NCBI GenBank assembly: GCA_033060915.1
Contig: CM065393.1
Coordinates: forward strand, 6,589,001 to 6,653,000
Direction: 5' to 3'
DNA length: 64,000 nt
Source: Euryodendron excelsum
Taxonomy: Eukaryota; Streptophyta; Magnoliopsida; Ericales; Pentaphylacaceae
Part shown: piece by piece, positions 1 to 11,830 of the stretch
Layout of the letters: every line of letters begins with the position of its first letter
How positions within the stretch are numbered: the first letter of the stretch is position 1
The notes under the pieces: model-generated
What the model was told of the DNA's origin: nothing
The model's database searches: none
Seen by the model: only the letters and a program-made list of their open reading frames with translations
Position numbers and translations under genes: made by a program

Positions 1-1889
1 TCCAGCTCCCGACTCAAAACAGGCTCTTGCCTAGTGCCTAGTCGTCACTCTGCTTGGTTTTTTGTAGCCAAACTACATCTATACTTATTTGGAACTTCGC
101 CGAAATCACTATAGGTACACAAAATTATATTTTAAGCTATGGAAACCATACATTTCTAATTCTACTCTTCTCAGTTTCCAGTGGCTTACTTACGCTTTTA
201 GCTAGCATACTACATCAACATATTCATATATAGTTGCATTTTGACCTGTCATAACCCGTCATAATGACCGTTTTCAAAAATAAAAAAAAGTGTCTAGACA
301 AGCCGGTATTGTACTCGGTTGAAAACCCAAGTATACGTATGCTCTACAGTTTCCGTTACACGAATCTTTCGATATTAGAAATACCTGGCTCGCCAAAATG
401 ACGAAAATACCTTTTCTTGGAAAACATCAATTTTCTCTAAAAAGCACAAAGTTATAAGCATAGCACGTATGCTCTACGATTGTTGTTGTACGGATATTTT
501 GTACTAGAAATGCAAAAACTGCCAAAATGATGAAAATGCCCTTTCCTCGAAAAATGCACATTTTCTCAAAATTGGCCCCCCACTTTAGTTTTGAGTTTCT
601 ATACGTATACTCTATAGTTATCACTAGGCAGAACTTCCGTATCAAAAATACCAGATTCTTTTATGTACAAAGTCAACCTTTTTAAAAGCGGTACAAACTG
701 GCCAAAATTGCATAAAATTGAGAAACATCCCTTTTTCAAAAATCTAATTTCATATCATTCAATATAATCATGCATTTGATATCATAATGTTTTTATAAGC
801 CTTCTATCAAAGTCGAGAAGCTCTGTGGTGTCAGCCTCTTCCCATTTTAAACAAGTTTGAACTAGGCCTAACCTGATTCTCACGTCATCGAGATAAATAG
901 GTAGCCCAAGCAAGGGCTTTGTCACCTTTCTCCCAACATGTGGAGAACTAGTCATTTTAAGCCGAAGTTTTGTTCATAAACTCCGAGCCACTAAAACAAG
1001 TTGAATTACATTTGACTTGATTCCTACACAGTTAGGATACATAGGCAATCTGAGTTCTTTTCTTAGGCTCGGTCATCTTTTTCCCGAAGAACGGGAAACC
1101 ATCCATCAACATTACCCCAAGGAGCGGGAAACTATCTATAGCCATTTGCCCAAAGGGCGGGAAAACATGTCAAGTATAATGGGTTCAAATACCTATGCCA
1201 ATCAAAGTCAATCTAAACTACGTTTGGCCTAATTCCTATACAATTAGGATACGTAAGCAGTCTAGATTCTCTTTCCAAGCTCGGTCAAAAGTCATTATAA
1301 GCATAAGCATTTGTTTCTTTAATTGGAATAACATCTCAAAACCTCCTCCAAAGGAGTGGCAAGTCTTCTTAAGTTGAGCATATACCGTTTTTCAAACAAG
1401 TAGCATTGCATTCATTTTGTATCCACAAGCATAATAGCCATACTGCCAGCATTTGTGAATTTACTACACATGCACACCTACACACCGTATATACATATAA
1501 GAAAAATCATTCTCAACTGCACACAATTGACATGATGCATGTACACAAGCACAATGATGATGATGAATTCGACAGACACTGGAAAAGAGGTTTCCAGAGC
1601 AAGGGTGATGCCAATTTTAGGGAGAGTTGGGTGTTTATGTTTGTATCACATATCATGCTTCCCAACACGTAATAGGATCCCCGAGCTTAGACCTGAACAC
1701 GTGGACTAACATGGAGTTAAACCATTAAGGGTCTTCAAAACCGGCATAAATACCTTTTCAAAACAATTGGAATCTTTCCAAAACTGCATATCATGTTTTT
1801 TGCGTTAAAACCATATTTTTAGCCTCTAAACTCATGTATATGAAAATATACTTTTTGGTGTCCTGACATTCCTTAATCCGATTGTGACA
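1..1889 (+). repeat. Tat/Ogre-like LTR, 3' part (family C)
   Basis: Non-coding LTR sequence of a Ty3/gypsy element, open at the left window edge. The 3' end is placed at the TGTGACA ending at 1889, because the next bases resemble the primer-binding tract of Tat-lineage elements. Positions 1678-1889 are repeated, diverged, at 57384-57771, ending in the same GATTGTGACA. The region contains the 'GATTCCTA...TTAGGATACATAGGCA' type motif common in plant gypsy LTRs. No open reading frame of substance is seen. The family name is inferred from the end and leader motifs, not from a domain. Confidence 0.6.
1000..1290 (+). repeat. Internal duplication in LTR C
   Basis: About 80 bp at 1000-1080 (acatttgacttgattcct..., ggatacataggca) recurs at 1208-1290 (acgtttggcctaattcct..., ggatacgtaagca). 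Between them, 1075-1165 carries three degenerate copies of a roughly 38-bp unit centred on CCCAAGGAGCGGGAAAC. This is a duplicated R/U5-type LTR segment, not a coding exon. Confidence 0.55.
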
Positions 1890-1910
1890 ATTAGCAAGTC
1901 TACTAGGGAC
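1890..1910 (+). other. Degenerate primer-binding site of element C
   Basis: Directly after the LTR end the sequence reads TTAGCAAGTCTACTAGGGAC. It matches the Tat/Ogre-type tract TTGGCGACTCTGCTGGGGAC except for five changes, four of them G-to-A. That tract primes minus-strand synthesis from a host tRNA (tRNA-Arg as I recall, from memory). Its position next to TGTGACA is the best evidence for the LTR boundary. Confidence 0.5.
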
Positions 1911-3241
1911 CTTTATAAAAGGATTCAAGTAATGAAAACTCCCTCTAGCTACCCCTTTTCAGGAGTCCATCAAATTTAGCATCATTATTATCAGCACTAA
2001 TTAATTGTCATCATAATACAGTTTGCATTACATGCCATTATATTCCATGACTAATTTTGCTATTATTTTACAGGGAGAGTTTAAATACTTGAAATTTAAA
2101 TAATTGTCTTTACTTTCTGTCTTTACTTTACCTATTTACTTTCTGTCTTTACTTTCTCGCACAAATGTGTGGCAAAATGTATGGCATGATGGATGTACAG
2201 GTTGCGTGCATGCATGATGAATGTGGCATGGCGGCAAGACTCCCTTCTTGGTTTCATAAAATAAAAAAAAAAAAAAATACATACACTCACGTAGGGCACA
2301 AAGCATACAAAATAATATTTGCATTTAACCCTTTTTACCTTGTAGCTAGATAGGGGTGCCCAGTGCCTCGACGTCAACCGGCACCCTGCTCGGATCACCA
2401 ACTTATAATGGCCACCCCTCGAGGAGGGGACCTAGGTTTGAACATCTGGGAATCAGGCTTTTTTAGGAAGCATTAGTAAACCTTTGAACCCTCATGCTAC
2501 ATATAGCACCCATAAGATAGAGCTTCAAAACCCTGCATTGTCAGGACACAATATAAATTTCAAAAATGTGTTGGAAAAAGTCGCCCCATTTTTTATACCT
2601 GTCAAATATCAAACTATCATCATGCATAAAGAGTCATGTTTGCATTTATCATCAAAAACATGAATTGGCACAAGTTCCAAGAGCCTCAAGCTATTGCATC
2701 TCATGCATAGCAGAAACCCTAGTAGATGGGATACACTTATCCCTTACATAGGTACAACCTTCCCAAACATTCAAGGGCCCGATACCCTCAGGACATTTCA
2801 TGGCATGCATAGAGAATGTATGTTAGAGAGAACCCCATTTCTCTCTTCGCAAAAAGTTGGACTGCTAAAAAGCAAATCTAGAGTCAACAAATCATGCCAT
2901 CCAGAAACAACAATCAGCCTAAATGCTGCTTAAATTGTTAGAGGAACAAAGAAGACCTAGTATAGATTCATGATTTCCCTAAAAAGATGTTCCCCCTTCC
3001 CAATGTATTTGTAATTTTGGTACATTGAATTCTGAAAGTTGTCAAAGTAAATATTCTGCCTCATGAATGAATGACCAAAATTACGATCTCATTGCATGAA
3101 TGCATGACACATGGCTTAGGTAGATGTGTCCAAACGATAGGGGTAAAAAGTCTAACTTCTTACGAACCATATCATATTAGATTTTCTCTCTAATAGAGAA
3201 AACACCTTAGAAATGAACCAGCTCCCAGTCAAAATGTCACA
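1911..3241 (+). repeat. Untranslated leader of element C
   Basis: About 1.3 kb between primer-binding tract and gag start, with only short chance frames. A CAGGAGTC...TAGCAT stretch at 1960-1985 also follows the second copy of this LTR at 57780, so leader as well as LTR is shared. A poly-A run lies at 2263-2276. No host gene is seen. Confidence 0.4.
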
Positions 3242-3520
3242 ATGCAAGAGTTTGATTCCCTCAAAGCAAAAATTAATGCTCTCATGACTACCATACAAGG
3301 CCTTGCAACCAGAGTAGCACGTCCTTTTGTTTTCTCAACTGGGGTAGGCACCAGTCAAGCACAAGCAGCTATGCCTTCAACTCCTATCTTCTTATTTTCG
3401 GCAGCAACCAAGCAGAAAGACTCCCTTGGGAAGGACTCTCCATCACTCCAAGGGTAAGCTCTGTTACCCCTATATGATAAGGCAGTTAACCAAAAGCTCA
3501 ACACCATCGAAGAGACACCC
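3242..3520 (+). pseudogene. gag N-terminal fragment of element C
   Basis: The frame from 3242 to 3457 encodes a short helical, glutamine- and alanine-rich N-terminus (starts MQEFDSLKAKINALMTTIQG). It stays open upstream to about 3190. After a stop at 3455 the same kind of sequence continues with a KLNTIEE motif, like the 'EERL.AIEG' coiled coil in plant Ty3/gypsy Gag. The frame is cut at 3520 by an A-type LTR. A function beyond Gag assembly cannot be claimed, and the assignment rests on motif resemblance only. Confidence 0.4.
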
Positions 3521-5295
3521 TGTAATATTTTAAGTCATCCAAATCCTAGGTCAACCTAACCCTAGGTCAAAAACTTTAGTTAGTTAACCTTAGGTCAATC
3601 TAACCTAAGTTAGTTAACCCTAGTTAGCAATCCTAATCTAGGTTGTTTAAACTCAAGTTTTTAATTCCAAACTCTTTTCAAATCATATTTTCGAATTCAA
3701 CAATCATTCTCGTACTTGTTTTCCAAAAGCTCCACTCTCTTGAGTCTTCAAAAATGATATTGTCAAAACCTCTTCAAACACTTTCCATACCCTTTTTAAA
3801 AATTCTCTTAAACTTGTCTTAACCAAAAATGGCTAGATACTTAGCACTTTCAAAACTATTTTCCAAAATGTTTTCTAAAAACTGATAACCCTAAGGATAA
3901 TCCTAATCCTCCTATGGTCATGGTCTTCAAAAGAAAGTGACACAATGATTGAAACTTTTGCGGTTCATATTATAGTTTCATACCCTAAAGGTTTTCAAAA
4001 CCTCTTTCGAAAAGGATCTTCAAAAATCACATTATTGGGATAATCTTAGTCTTTCAATTATTATGATTTCCTAAGAAAAGTGAGATATCAAGTAGGGTTC
4101 TATAACCCCAAAGTATTTGAAAACCCTACAAGAAGTTTCTAGCCATTTTTTAAAATGTTTTCTAAAAATCACAACCTTAAAGGAGTTTAGTTGTTCAATA
4201 ACTAATCTCTTAAACGTGATGAAACATTCAACCTACCTTTCACAAGGTATACACAAAGTGATTTTGAAACTTTCCAAGACAAGTTCACAAGAATTTTTAC
4301 TTTATTTCAAATCCAACTCCATCTTTAAAAGCTTCAAATCAAGATTTCAAAAACACTTTTCAAAACTCTTTTGAATTGATTTCAATACTTTTTAAAAGCT
4401 CTTTTAAGTTGATTTCAAAACACACTTCCAAGCTCTCTTGAGTACTACTTATAAAACATTTTAAAAACTCTCTTGAGTTCCATTTCAAAACTTTCTCGAG
4501 TTTATTTTCAAGTTAAAACTCTCTTGAGTTCAAGTTTCAAAACCTTCCAAGACTCCTTTGAGTCCATTTTCCAAATCGTGCTATTGGCCAAACTACAAAT
4601 TACCTGACTCTCGCCAAACAAGATACATAAGTAACCTAAATAGGTGCAGTTATAACATTTATTTCAATTCAAATACCCTCTTCAAAACTTGCTTTCAATC
4701 CAAATCACTATTTCAAATCAAATTTCAAAAACTTTTTATTGTTTCAAAAGTTTTTCAAAAAACATGCATCATGCGTTATTCATTCCTAAAATGATGACTA
4801 AAACCCATTTTCAAAGCTTCCATAAGTGGATATTAAGTAACCAGAGATTTAGTGATTGAAGTAAGGGTGAATCGACATATAAGTACTGAAAGGGAAGAGT
4901 AGGGTGATGATTTTAAGATGTTTTCCCTATACATAACAACCTCCTGGACCATAGATTTCTAGTATGAAAATTAACCTGGAGTCACATTTTAAAAGGGTTT
5001 TAAAACATTTTCAAAAGGTTGCTAAAAATCTTATTTTAAAAAAAAAAACCTTCTCTATAAGGCTTTTTCAAAGCCTTTTCGAAAAACTTAAGTTTAGTCT
5101 TATGATTATACTTAATCTTAGGTGACCTAGCACATCTTTAATTATATTAGGTGGTGACTCCAAACTTTTTTCAAAAAGCCCTTATTCAAATTATGTTTAC
5201 AAGTTTAAACCCCCAGTCGCACTTGTCTTTTCAAGATGAGTACCAACTCAATCCGGGTCAAGATTTGGGCCCCAGTCAAAAGCCAGGGCGTGACA
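3521..5295 (-). mobile_element. Short A-type solo LTR (A0)
   Basis: On the minus strand this runs from TGTCACGCCC (right end, 5295) to AATATTACA (left end, 3521). It is flanked by CACCC (3516-3520) and CACCA (5296-5300), a one-mismatch 5-bp target duplication. Its whole length is colinear with the first 1.8-1.9 kb of the long A LTRs at 6755 and 50096, including the GTCACCACCTAA block and the CTAGGGTTA array, but it ends just after that array. No internal domain is present, so it is a solo LTR. Predicted short frames here are artefacts of phenylalanine/lysine-rich sequence. Confidence 0.7.
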
Positions 5296-6521
5296 CACCA
5301 TAGAAAACTTCTAAAAGTAAACCAAAAACCAATTCATTGAGAGATGTTAAGTTATCTAAACTGAAGCAATACCAAAATAATTTGAATTAAGAAGGAGAAG
5401 GTCTTGGATCCAATTGATACAATCGTCCTAATCAATCAAGGTTTTAATGAGATATGATAACTCAAATCATTGGTTACTTCAAGAACTTTTGATTTGAAAA
5501 AATTCAACAATTAAGAATGCAAGTTCATTAATAGTTGAAATTATAATTGTAATACAATTAAAGTCATTGATTCATTCTATCTATTTGTGCAATCTTAATA
5601 TCAAACCAAGGCTTGTGCATTGAAATTACCGAACTTAGTCAAGAATCTAAGTTTTTTTATAGATCAAAGATTCAATTATTATGAATTAAAATATTTGAAA
5701 GATAAAAAATAATAATTTCATTACCTCCATTGAAAATCTTGAGATACTTGGATGATCTTCACAATTTTATCTAAGAGTGAAAGTAGCTACTCATCACCGT
5801 TGATTTACACTATTTGAAATGAAAGAGAATTAAAATCCACAAGTGCAATATGAAGTATATTTGAATCTATAAGTTTCTCTCCCTACAAAGCTCTTAAAAA
5901 CTGGTTACAAAGCCTCATACTTTCTAAGCTAGATCTCGAAATCAAGTACAAAATTGCCTTAAATAGGCAAGGAAATAAAATAGGCATGTCGTGAACCGTT
6001 TAAACGATCTAATGGACTATTTGAATGCTTTGGGGATTCGATCGAACAGTCTTTTGACAGTCTAATATAGTATTTGCAACTTTAAACTTGATTCAAATGG
6101 TCTTTCCTTCATTGGGAGACCGTTCAAATGCTCTCAATGGCCTTTTGAGCAGTCATCCAATGTTATCAAACCTATTCAAACAATAAAAAATGCTCTCTGA
6201 AGTTTGTTGGACCATTCAAACGTTCTCAAGGGTCGTTCAAATGGTTTATCCTCTTCTTGCTTAAATCCTTCTCGAAATTGTTCATTTTAAGCCCAAATCC
6301 TGTATATCATCAAACAAACTAAGTTAGCATTAAGATATAGTTAAAACAGATGAATAAATTCCTAACTAGGGTTAGCAAAATACAAGTTAGGGGATTGTAA
6401 TTGCCTTTTTAGAGCACAATCAAAGAACTTGCATATCAACTGCACATGTGTAACAATCTATTAGCCTTGCACCTAGAAAATTACCTATAGATGTAGAGAC
6501 TATATAGATTGCTATATGTAA
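5296..6521 (-). repeat. LTR-like non-coding sequence
   Basis: No gene is seen in these 1.2 kb. On the minus strand a TATA-like CTATTTAAGGCAAT tract lies near 5955-5975. Stretches such as CCGTTCAAATG recur at 6110-6240. Both features resemble plant LTR sequence. Neither end could be fixed, so the family is unknown. Confidence 0.3.
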
Positions 6522-9500
6522 TGTAATATCCCGAACCTCTATTATCTGAATTAATGTGAATTTTTCTAAATTATATATTATTCTAATGTGCCTTTGGATC
6601 AAGATAACCAATGGTAACGCATGTTGTAACATATGCTCCTAGTGTGAAACACATGGGATTAATTCCCATGTATATCTCATAATTTCACACATCTATAATA
6701 CACACACACCCCTACTGTAGAAGAGGAAAATGAGGAGAAGAAGAAGAAGAAGAATGTTGCGCCTGATTTTTGGACCCCAAGCCCTATTGGCTCGGGAAAA
6801 ACACGATGCTCTCTCATTAGAACTCATCCTCTTAAAAAGGCGAGTGTGACTAGGTTTGAACTTGAAAACTTGATTTGATTTAAGGGCTTTTTGAAAAAAA
6901 TGAGAGTCGCCACCTAACATAGTTAAAGATGTGTTAAGTCACCTAAAACTAAGTATAATTCGAATACTAAACTTAGATTTTTCGAAAAGATTTTGAAAAC
7001 ATCCTTTTTGGAAAAGAGGTTTGAAAAACCTTTTGAAAGCCCTTTTGAAAACGTGACTCCGATCTTGGTCTTCGAAATAGAAATCTATGGTTCGGGGGTT
7101 AGTTACATGTGGGGAAGATATCCTAAGATCATCACCCTATCCCGCCCTTTCAATACCTACATGTCAAATCACCCTTAATTCACTCACTTGAATAACCGGT
7201 TACTAATATCCACTTAATATTCACTTTAGAATTTTGGAAAATGTGTTTGGTCATTACTTTTGTGGATGAATGATGCATGATGCATGTTTTGAAAAAGATG
7301 TTTGAAAATATAAAAATTTTGAAGGGATTTTAAAATAGGAATTTTGAATTGATGGAAACTTTTAAAAAGGGAACTTGGGTTGAAATAAGGGTTATGACTG
7401 CACCATTTTAAATTACCTACGTATCTCATTTGGTGAGAATCAGGTCATTCGTAGCTCGAGCAAGGGCCCAATAGAAAAGAGGCACATTGAAACCATTGGA
7501 AAGTTTTGAAGACACATTGAGGTCTTTAAAAAGGTTTGAAGACGCTTTAAGGTTTTTGGAAAAAGAGAACTTGAAAGTTTAGAAAAATGCCTTTGAGATA
7601 GAAATTAGGATATTTGAAGTATTTTTGAAATTGGATTTGAATATGATTTTTAATGTTTTTGAAATTAACTCAAGCTTTTTGATACAACTCAAGAGAGTTT
7701 TAGAAGTGCTTTGAAACAACTCAAGGGAGTTTTGGAATAACTCAAAGGGGTTTTGAAAATGTTTTAAAGTCTTATTTTGAAAACTTTGGAGGTAGAGTTT
7801 GGATTGGAAATGCACTTGTGAACTTGTTTTCGAAAAGCTTTTGAAAGTATTTTTGAATACCTTATTTGAAAGGCATGTTTGATATTTCATCACATTTAGG
7901 AGGTTAGTCATTAAAGAACTAAACTCCTTTAGGGCTATGAGTTTTGAAAACAAGTTAGGAAAAAGGGGTTAGAAACTTCCCTTTTGATTTTTAAAACTTT
8001 AAGGTTATAGGACCCTTCTTGAATATCTCACTTATACTTGACCAATCATATCCATAGAAGGAATAGGGTTTCTTTAAAAATGTGATGTTTGAAAATTATT
8101 TTTTAAAACACTTAGGGTTTTGAAACTCTAATATGGACAATCTTAAAGTTTGTATTTCAATGTATCACTCTCCCTTGGAATCCCTAACCATAAAGGGGTA
8201 GGGACACTTTAGGGTTGTGAATTCTTAAAGACATTTTGAAAATAGTTTTTAGAAAATGTTAAGTGTCTAGCCATTTTAATTGAGACAAGTTAAGATAACT
8301 TCTTAGAAGTATTTTTTTTGAGGATACAGTATGGGAATATTTAAAAAGGTTTTGGAGTTGATCTTTGAAATCTCAAGAGAGTAGGATGTTTTTGAAAATG
8401 TGTTATGAACATGGTTTTTGAGTTGAAAGATTATTTGAAAAGGGGTCTTTGAATTGGAACCTTGAAGCTTACTAATCTAGGTTCGGTTGACCTAGGGTTA
8501 ACTAACCTAGGTTAGGTTGGACTAGAGTTGGTTTGACCTAGGGTTAAGTAACTAAGGTTAGGTTAACCTAGGGTTAGAGTGACCTAGAGTTAACTAACTT
8601 GGGTTTGGTTGACCTAGGGTTGGACAACTAGGATCAAGTTAACCTGGGGTTGGAAGGTGGTTTTTGAACTAGAGCTTTGACATAGTGGTTTTGGAAAAAT
8701 TGGTTTTAAACATGAAATTTGAAAGTGTGTTTTGAAAACCATTTTATGAAAACTACTCAAGTAAGTGTTGAATTCATATGGTTGGTATTTGGAAACTATT
8801 CAAGAGAGGGTTGCCTTGGAACCATTTTAATCACCAACTCAAGAGAGTAATACTTGTGAAAATCAATATTGAATAGATAATTTTGAAGACTTCTTTGATG
8901 GGGAAATTAAAGCGAATGAAATTTTGAAAATTATTTTTGGAAAAGGGGTTTTGGAAGACTACTTTTGAGCTTTTAAAACCACTCTAATGAATAAGAGTTC
9001 ATATGGTTGATTTGAAGGAAATCACTCATAAGAGGACTCCATGGGATCATTCCAATCATAATATTTAAGAGAGCAAAACTTCTAAAAATAAAGAAGAAAA
9101 CGGTAGTCTTGAAAAATCATTTTTATGCAAATTAAAGAAAGTGAAAATTTGAGAATCCTTCTTGAAGGGGTTGTTTTGAAAACCCTTTTTTAGGGTGTAG
9201 AAACCAATTCTGATGAACTAGGGTTCATATTATCAGGATGATGGGAAAACCACTCAAGAGAGGGTTCCAAGGGACCATTTTAACCACAAGGTTCAAGAGA
9301 GTGGATTCTACAAAATCAATATAGAAAATAAGAGTTTGAAAACTAATTTTATGCTTTATGAAATGCAAAGAAATACAAGGATGCAAAATGTAGTCAAGGG
9401 GCCTAAAGCGGGGTTTTCTAAGATGTGGAAATCGAAGGTTTGACCTAGGCTTCAAGGCACTAACTCCTAAAACCATTTTTAGGAAAACACTTAAATATGA

Positions 9501-10439
9501 AATTTGAAAAAGACATAGAAATGAGATAGTGAAGGTTTTTGAAAAATGATGATGAACATAAAAATGGGGCCAAGCAAGCAATACATGAATATGATAACGA
9601 CAATCAAAAGGGGTCATGAAATCATACAAGGCTATAGGCCACACCATATTGCAAGGTGCTTAAGGCCATGCCATCTTAAAGTAGGCTAGTGAGAGATCCC
9701 CCTACACGGTGGCACTTACAAGCTTTCCTCTATGCATGAACTAGAAGCTCACTTGTTTCAAGCATGTAAGCAAAGGGGGTAGAAGATAGGGGTTTAAAAT
9801 AAAGAATAGCCTAAACAGGCTAGGAGGGTAAAAGAAAGAGTGGGGATGACAAAAATATAAAAGAGAATACCACATTTTGCCTTCAAACACTTTCAAACTC
9901 CTATGGATACTTTGACTTGAACTTGAAAGGCTTGAAGACGCTGGAAAAGGATCTTCTAAGGCATTGAGAGCTTGGTAGTGTAGTGTATAGGCTAGAGGGA
10001 GGTGGAATCTAACGTAGGTGCTTGGAGGGTGTGACGTATATGAAATTTCAAAGATCAAAGGCTATTTCTGCAGAGCTTCACTACTGTTTTTTATTATGGA
10101 ATATGCAAAGGGGGAGACTTGTACTTATAGGCAAGTTGGAGAGGGCTAACGCATGTAATACATGCGCCTAGGCAAATTTTGCCCTGGTGCATGTGCTACA
10201 TGCGCTAGTACTGTTTCACTGGTTGAATACCACGTGGCACACTCTATACTAACTCAATCTTAGGGACCAAGCAAAATTTTGATCGATCTGATCAAAATCT
10301 GGGAGCATGTAACATACGCTTTGCCACCGAAAATTTTCGTTAAAACTTTGCCTCGATAATTGTGCAATCTAGGAAAGATTCAAAATTATCGGTCACGTTC
10401 ATGATGTTCTCCTAGTGTTTCTCAAGAACCTAGAATTGT

Positions 10440-11060
10440 TTAGAAGATTGAAGGGTGTTTGGAATAACGAGATATCATCTCAGGAAGCGTATATGAAAAT
10501 ACACTTTTCCAGAGCGTCTGTGATACGCTCCATGGATGTTCAAAAGTAGCAATTTTTAGGCCACGCGATCGGGGCCTTCGGGAAGCGATCTCTCTGATCG
10601 GACCATACCAATGGAAAGTGCTTTAGAAATAATTTCAAAAATTCCTTAATTTGTGCATTTCTCAAGTTGTTTGACGGTGCGTTATAATCAAGAAATTGAA
10701 AGAAAAGGCAACCTTGGTGGAGTGTCTATGAGACGCTCCAGGGATTACTGAAAGTGGCAATTTTTGAGCCATGCGATCGGGGGCTTCGAGAAGCAATCTA
10801 TTCAATTGACCCATATCATTGGAAAGATCTATGGACAAGTTTTTGAAAATTATCTGATTTACGCATTTTTTAAGTCATTTGACAGTGCATTATAACCCAA
10901 GAATCAAGAGAAAAAGATAACCTTAGCCGAGCGTCTGTGAGACGCTCCAGAGAACTTTCATTGACTTAAAAGTATTTAAAGTCACGGGGCTCACCTTGGA
11001 TTGAACATGGGTGTGCGATAGGATCTTCCGGTTTGGTAGCTAGAGCTGGTGTGGTTTTAG
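10440..11060 (+). repeat. 208-bp tandem repeats with palindromes (A1)
   Basis: Three near-palindromes of the form GAGCGTCTGTGAGACGCTC begin at 10512, 10720 and 10929, so the unit is 208-209 bp. Each is followed by a GCGATCGGGG(C/G)CTTCG-like block and TCAAGTT/CATTTGACGGTGC-type sequence. The third copy is the best hairpin: an 8-bp stem (GAGCGTCT/AGACGCTC) with a 3-nt loop. The same array with the same spacing lies in A2. Confidence 0.75.
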
Positions 11061-11429
11061 GGGGCGCTCGGACCACTAGGGTTAAAATGGTCATTTTGAC
11101 CGGACTTGGTCGAAAAGGGTCATGATGGATTGGTGTGACATATTTAAGCATACCGGACTATTCGAGGATGGTCCTGTAAGATGTTTTCACTGTTTGGTAG
11201 GATTGGTACTGTGTTGGGGTGTCTAAGGGCAAAATGGCCATTTTGACAAAGTTGACCAGAATGGGATCAGAATTAGTCAGGATGGCATATTGAGTATGCC
11301 TATCCATCTAGAAACATTTTGGAAGGGTGGACTTACCATCTTGAGGGATTTTGAACTTTCTTAAAGACGTGCCTATAAGCCCAAGGGGCAAGTTTGATCA
11401 TTTTTCACCGAGTTGGGCCAGCAAGCGCT

Positions 11430-11830
11430 GGTGTTGACCTAGGTGTTGGTTCCCCGAGACTCCCTAGTCTCGAAAAGCTACTTGTGTGGTGTTGGTCCTT
11501 GAGACCGCCCAGTCTTAGAGAGCTACTTGTACTGTGGTATTGGTTCCTAAGATTAGCCGATCTCAGAAAGCTAACTGTAGGGTGGTGTTTTTCCCTGAGA
11601 TTGCCTGGTCTCAGAGAACTATCGCCCGACGGACATTCTACATTAGCAGGCTAGCTGGCGCTAGAAGTGAACTATCTAGAATTTGATAAGGTGTTGGTCC
11701 TTGTGATGGCCCAATCTCGAGAAGCTATCTGGATGGCGTTGGTTCCTAAAAGTGCCCAATCTCGAAAAGCTAGGTGGATAGCGTTGGTTTCTGAAACCAC
11801 CCGATCTTAAAAAGTTGCCTGGAGTGCCTG
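11430..11830 (+). repeat. Tandem hairpin repeats GAGACYGCCYRGTCTC (A1)
   Basis: About seven degenerate units of roughly 50-60 bp, each with a GTGTTGGTTCC lead-in and an inverted GAGAC...GTCTC pair followed by a GCTA(C/A)CT stretch. Open frames across this array are repeat artefacts. The homologous array in A2 is at 54065-54425. Confidence 0.7.

Noticed and set aside
8470..8650. Telomere-like repeats (CTAGGGTTA)
   Set aside because: Irregular spacing, not TTTAGGG, and present in every A LTR including the inverted one.
9225..9647. 140-codon minus-strand frame
   Set aside because: Lies in low-complexity DNA of LTR A1. The reading frame is not preserved in A2, so it is a chance frame.
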